27,474 bases of DNA from an uncultured Clostridia bacterium (GTDB lineage Bacteria; Bacillota; Clostridia; Oscillospirales; Ruminococcaceae), in NCBI GenBank assembly GCA_947584825.1, contig CANPWR010000005.1, positions 1 through 27,474 of the forward strand. The letters run 5' to 3'. Below, in pieces: positions 24,666-27,474 of this stretch. The position numbers and the translations under genes are program-made. The notes below the pieces were generated by a model that saw only the letters and a program-made list of their open reading frames with translations, was not told where the DNA came from and did no database searches. Position 1 is the stretch's first letter; each line of letters begins with the position of its first letter.

Positions 24666-25140
24666 AACAAAAGAACAAATTGAAGAAACATCAAGGCTTG
24701 CATATGAGATTTGGAACGAGCATTATATCAGTATTATTTCACAGGAGCAAATAGACTATATGGTGCAGAAGTTCCAGTCTGCTGAGGTGATCGAGCAGCA
24801 AATCAAGGAGCAGAATTATGAGTATTATAACTTTGTTGACGAGGGGAAAAGCGTAGGTTATTTCAGCTTTGTTGAGCAGGACGGAGATGTAATGTTTTTA
24901 TCAAAAATATATTTGCTTAAATCTGAAAGGGGAAAGGGTTTCTCCAGACAGGCTTTTGAGTTCATGAAGAAAGAAGCTAAAAAGCGTGGCCTTTCAAAAA
25001 TCTGGCTAACTGTCAACAGGGGAAATAAACATTCAATAGAGATTTATAAGAAGTTTGGAATGTACATAGAACGTACTCAGATAGCTGACATCGGCGAAGA
25101 TTTCGTTATGGACGATTTTGTGTTCGTCTACGACGTCTAG
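24646..25140 (+). CDS. GNAT-family N-acetyltransferase
   Basis: The protein has 164 residues. The acetyl-CoA binding motif A is visible as LSKIYLLKSERGKGFSRQAF (about 85-104), and motif B as SIEIYKKFGMYIE (about 126-138), the typical GNAT C-terminal half. It transfers an acetyl group from acetyl-CoA to an amine; the substrate is unknown. The GTG start lies inside the end of the ATPase gene with AAGGA ten bases upstream. No ATG in this frame lies near it, and the N-terminal helix (TSRLAYEIWNEHY) would be lost with a later start. No strong terminator follows. Confidence 0.88.
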   Translation: MELIKVKTKEQIEETSRLAYEIWNEHYISIISQEQIDYMVQKFQSAEVIEQQIKEQNYEYYNFVDEGKSVGYFSFVEQDGDVMFLSKIYLLKSERGKGFSRQAFEFMKKEAKKRGLSKIWLTVNRGNKHSIEIYKKFGMYIERTQIADIGEDFVMDDFVFVYDV

Positions 25141-25145
25141 GCTGC

Positions 25146-25297
25146 GAGCCGCCGGAGGCGGTGCTGACTTTGGAGACTTCGTGAAATGTGTTTATTAAGT
25201 AATACGGCAGACCATTACCTAGATGCAAGTAACCAGATTCAAGAAGCAAGAAATACGAGCCGTCAGAGGTTCTCTGCCTTTGAAAAATATGTTTATT
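25146..25297. repeat. Degenerate direct repeat with a GC-rich hairpin in an intergenic region
   Basis: The 346-bp gap 25141-25486 has two similar segments, 25146-25196 and 25257-25297. Both begin GAGCCG(C/T)C(G/A)GAGG, contain a CTTTG or TTTGG core and end in TGTTTATT. The first can fold as GCCGCC-GGA-GGCGGT. CGGCAGA (25205-25211) and TCTGCC (25273-25278) can also pair. The segment is much richer in G and C than its surroundings. It could be a REP-like element or a remnant; no protein is supported. The rest of the gap holds only the spoVS promoter. Confidence 0.4.
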
Positions 25298-25428
25298 TTG
25301 CAAAATTGTTGTTATTACTTTGAGGTAATAGACGTAAAAAAGTAATGTAAATGTAATATCGATTTGGAAAAAATTCTCAAATTATATACACTTTTTTATT
25401 GATTTATTCATATCAAACGTAAAAATGC

Positions 25429-25456
25429 TTGATTTTTTTTATAGAATATGTATAAT
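25429..25456 (+). promoter_or_regulatory. Predicted promoter of spoVS
   Basis: TTGATT (25429-25434), a 16-bp spacer and TATAAT (25451-25456) lie 30 bp before the ATG. spoVS is under sigma-H in Bacillus; a GAATAT -10-like element overlaps here, but no good sigma-H -35 is seen. Confidence 0.55.
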
Positions 25457-25486
25457 AATATTATAAATACAACACGGAGGTTAACT

Positions 25487-25747
25487 ATGGAAATCTTAAA
25501 AGTATCTTCACAATCTATACCAAACGCAGTTGCGGGAGCTATTGCCGGTGTAATTCGTGATAAGGGTTCTGTAGAAGTACAAGCAGTTGGAGCCGGTGCT
25601 ACAAACCAAGCAATTAAAGCAATTGCGATTTCACGAGGATTTTTGTCACCAATAGGCATAGAACTTATTTGTATGCCTGCATTTGCAAATGTTGATATTG
25701 ACGGCGAAAAAAGAACAGCTATAAAGCTGGTTTGTGAAGCCAGATAA
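25487..25747 (+). CDS. spoVS: Stage V sporulation protein S
   Basis: The protein has 86 residues, exactly the length of Bacillus SpoVS, and is very conserved along its whole length: MEILKVSSQSIPNAVAGAIA, then VEVQAVGAGATNQAIKAIAI, SRGFLSPIGIELICMPAF and IDGEKRTAIKLV. SpoVS is a small Alba-like, possibly nucleic-acid-binding protein; in Bacillus its loss affects spore formation and septation. The reading frame extends upstream, but the ATG at 25487 has ACGGAGG six bases before it and gives the family N-terminus. It is a single-gene unit between its own promoter and terminator. Confidence 0.97.
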   Translation: MEILKVSSQSIPNAVAGAIAGVIRDKGSVEVQAVGAGATNQAIKAIAISRGFLSPIGIELICMPAFANVDIDGEKRTAIKLVCEAR

Positions 25748-25783
25748 TTGAATTTATTTTAGAGGGATGATTGTAAATAAAAA

Positions 25784-25816
25784 GGACAGTATTTTTATAC
25801 TGTCCCTTTTATTTTT
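25784..25816. terminator. Bidirectional terminator between spoVS and glgP
   Basis: GGACAGTAT (25784-25792) and ATACTGTCC (25797-25805) form a perfect 9-bp stem with a TTTT loop. T-rich tails follow on both strands (CTTTTATTTTTT on +, TTTTTATTT on -). It serves both convergent genes. Confidence 0.92.
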
Positions 25817-25824
25817 TATTAATG

Positions 25825-27474
25825 TTATTTTATAAGTCCCCAAATATCTCTTGCATAATCTTCAACAGCTCTGTCTGCAGAGAAAACTCCTGCACAAGCT
25901 ATATTTTCCAAAGACATCTTCTGCCATCTGGTTTGATCCTTATAACACTCTGAAGCAAAAGTCTGAGCTCTTTGATAATCCTCAAAGTCGGCAAGTACCA
26001 TATAAGGGTCGCTGTTTTTAAGTGAATTTGCAACCTCTTCAAATGTATTACCGTTAATTCCGCCGTAAAGCTTATCAATAGAAGCACGGATAATACCGTT
26101 TTCGTTGTAGTATTTTTCAGGGTGGTATGATGATTTTTTTGCAGTTACTTCGTCAGAACTCATACCGAAGGTTATGATGTTTTCCTTTCCGACTTGCTCG
26201 CAAATTTCCACGTTAGCTCCGTCCATAGTTCCTAGAGTAATCGCGCCGTTAAGCATAAGCTTCATATTTCCTGTTCCCGAAGCCTCTGTTCCGGCAAGTG
26301 AAATCTGCTCTGAAATCTCAGCTGCAGGCATAAGCATCTCTGAAAGGGTAACGCAATAGTCCTCAAGGAATATTACAGACAGCTTTTCGTTTATCTGCGG
26401 ATTCCTTTTAAGCTCCTCACCTATAGACCATATCATCTTGATTATCTGCTTAGCCAGATAGTATCCGGGAGCTGCCTTAGCAGCAAAGATATAAGTTTTA
26501 GGAACAAAATCAGCATTTGGATTTTCAAGCAGATAGTTATACTGAGCAATGATATTCAAAGCATTCAAATGCTGTCTCTTGTACTCATGCAGACGCTTTA
26601 CCTGAACATCGAATATGGAATCTGTGTTAAGTGTCACACCGTACTTGCTCTTTACATATTTTGCAAAGTTGTCTTTGTTTTGCTTTTTGATTTTTGCAAG
26701 ACTGTTCAGAACATCTTTGTCATCTTTAAAAACTTCGAGTTTTTTCAGCATCGCACCGTCTTTTAGGAAATCACTTCCGATTTTTTCACGGAGCAGATTT
26801 GTAAGTCCCGGATTTGATTGATAAAGCCATCTTCTGTATGCGATTCCGTTTGTTACATTTTTAAACTTGTTAGGACAGTCAACATATTCGTCATGGAAAA
26901 CTGTGTTTTTAACAATTTCTGAGTGGATTTTTGAAACCCCGTTTACGCTGTGACAAGCGTGGACACATAGATTTGCCATCTTAACAAGGTTGTTATTAAT
27001 GATAGACATACGGGTGACAAGAACTTCGTCGTCATATCTTTCCATAAGATCTTTGCAGTATCTCTCATTTATCTCTACGATGATTGAAAAAATACGAGGT
27101 GTTACCTGTTTTAGAAGATTGCAGTCCCATTTTTCCAAAGCCTCTGCCATTACGGTGTGGTTTGTATACGCAAATGTATTAGTTACAATATGCCAAGCCT
27201 TATTCCACGAAAATCCGCAATCGTCAAGCATAATTCTCATAAGCTCGGGAATCGCAAGTGTTGGGTGTGTGTCGTTTATATGAATTGCAACCTTTTCATG
27301 GAGATTATCAAGAGTTCCGTAGGTTCTCATATGCCTGTCAACGATGTCTGCGATAGATGCCGCACACATAAAATACTGCTGCCTTAGTCTTAATGACTTA
27401 CCCTCTGCGTGATTGTCGTTAGGATAGAGTACCTTTGATATAGCCTGTGCCATTGCGTTTTGTCCGAGAGCCTT
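25825..27474 (-). CDS. glgP: Glycogen/starch phosphorylase, C-terminal part
   Basis: The frame is open to the right edge of the window, so the N-terminal third is missing and about 549 residues are visible. Family hallmarks are the segment ISKVLYPNDN, HINDTHPTLAIPELMR, TNHTVMAEALEKW, VKRLHEYKRQHLN and EASGTGNMKLMLNGA, whose Lys binds pyridoxal phosphate, followed by ITLGTMDGANVEI. The enzyme releases glucose-1-phosphate from the non-reducing ends of alpha-1,4-glucans. The end DYARDIWGLIK is typical of the family C-terminus. It probably serves storage glycogen or maltodextrin breakdown. The bidirectional terminator lies just downstream. It has no obvious link to the c-di-GMP genes. Confidence 0.96.
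   Translation of the reverse strand, partial: KALGQNAMAQAISKVLYPNDNHAEGKSLRLRQQYFMCAASIADIVDRHMRTYGTLDNLHEKVAIHINDTHPTLAIPELMRIMLDDCGFSWNKAWHIVTNTFAYTNHTVMAEALEKWDCNLLKQVTPRIFSIIVEINERYCKDLMERYDDEVLVTRMSIINNNLVKMANLCVHACHSVNGVSKIHSEIVKNTVFHDEYVDCPNKFKNVTNGIAYRRWLYQSNPGLTNLLREKIGSDFLKDGAMLKKLEVFKDDKDVLNSLAKIKKQNKDNFAKYVKSKYGVTLNTDSIFDVQVKRLHEYKRQHLNALNIIAQYNYLLENPNADFVPKTYIFAAKAAPGYYLAKQIIKMIWSIGEELKRNPQINEKLSVIFLEDYCVTLSEMLMPAAEISEQISLAGTEASGTGNMKLMLNGAITLGTMDGANVEICEQVGKENIITFGMSSDEVTAKKSSYHPEKYYNENGIIRASIDKLYGGINGNTFEEVANSLKNSDPYMVLADFEDYQRAQTFASECYKDQTRWQKMSLENIACAGVFSADRAVEDYARDIWGLIK

Noticed and set aside
25106..25303. 65-residue - strand frame between the acetyltransferase gene and spoVS
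   Set aside because: It runs across the end of the acetyltransferase gene and the degenerate repeats; the Arg-rich composition comes from the GC-rich hairpin.

Overview
The window is AT-rich DNA from a spore-forming, low-GC Gram-positive bacterium of the class Clostridia. The Ruminococcaceae/Oscillospiraceae are the likeliest family. Evidence: cotJA/cotJB spore coat genes, spoVS, an archaeal-type phosphoglycerate-mutase-like gene beside aspartate kinase, strong AGGAGG ribosome sites, TTGACA/TATAAT promoters, and a secreted protein with a Thr/Lys/Pro linker typical of ruminococcal surface proteins. The genus is inference; no rRNA gene is present.

Region 1 (1-8659, + strand) looks like an exopolysaccharide and cyclic-di-GMP locus. 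In order it holds: the C-terminal end of a protein with a possible carbohydrate-binding module, a HEAT-repeat membrane protein, a processive family 2 glycosyltransferase (PgaC/IcaA-like), a membrane protein with degenerate GGDEF and intact EAL domains, a membrane-anchored glycosidase-like protein, a REC-HD-GYP response regulator, a stand-alone Hpt protein, and a membrane diguanylate cyclase with intact GGDEF and I-site.

Region 2 (8772-15249, - strand, convergent with region 1) is one operon behind a near-consensus promoter: a Cache-PAS hybrid histidine kinase with two receiver domains, an orphan sugar-binding-type lipoprotein with no permease genes, and a second hybrid kinase with its own periplasmic solute-binding domain. 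Neither kinase has an Hpt domain. The Hpt protein and REC-HD-GYP protein of region 1 would complete the phosphorelay (inference).

Region 3 (15351-17922, - strand) is a large secreted protein (BspA-type leucine-rich repeats, Thr-rich linker, six CxxC-type modules, InlB-like end). Its leader holds a c-di-GMP-I (GEMM) riboswitch followed by an intrinsic terminator. The riboswitch ties this surface protein to the same second messenger that regions 1 and 2 make, break and sense. This closed circuit (nutrient sensors, phosphorelay, c-di-GMP enzymes, polysaccharide synthase, riboswitch-controlled surface protein) is the most interesting system in the window.

Region 4 (18015-18718, - strand) is the cotJ operon: intact cotJA and cotJB, then a cotJC cut off after about 33 codons.

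Region 5 (18879-25816, mainly + strand) holds a small membrane protein and a zinc-dependent phospholipase C-like protein, an ApgM-like protein next to aspartate kinase, an AAA ATPase of the DUF815 type overlapping a GNAT acetyltransferase, and spoVS. The window ends in the C-terminal part of glycogen phosphorylase on the - strand. No tRNA, rRNA, CRISPR array or insertion sequence was seen.
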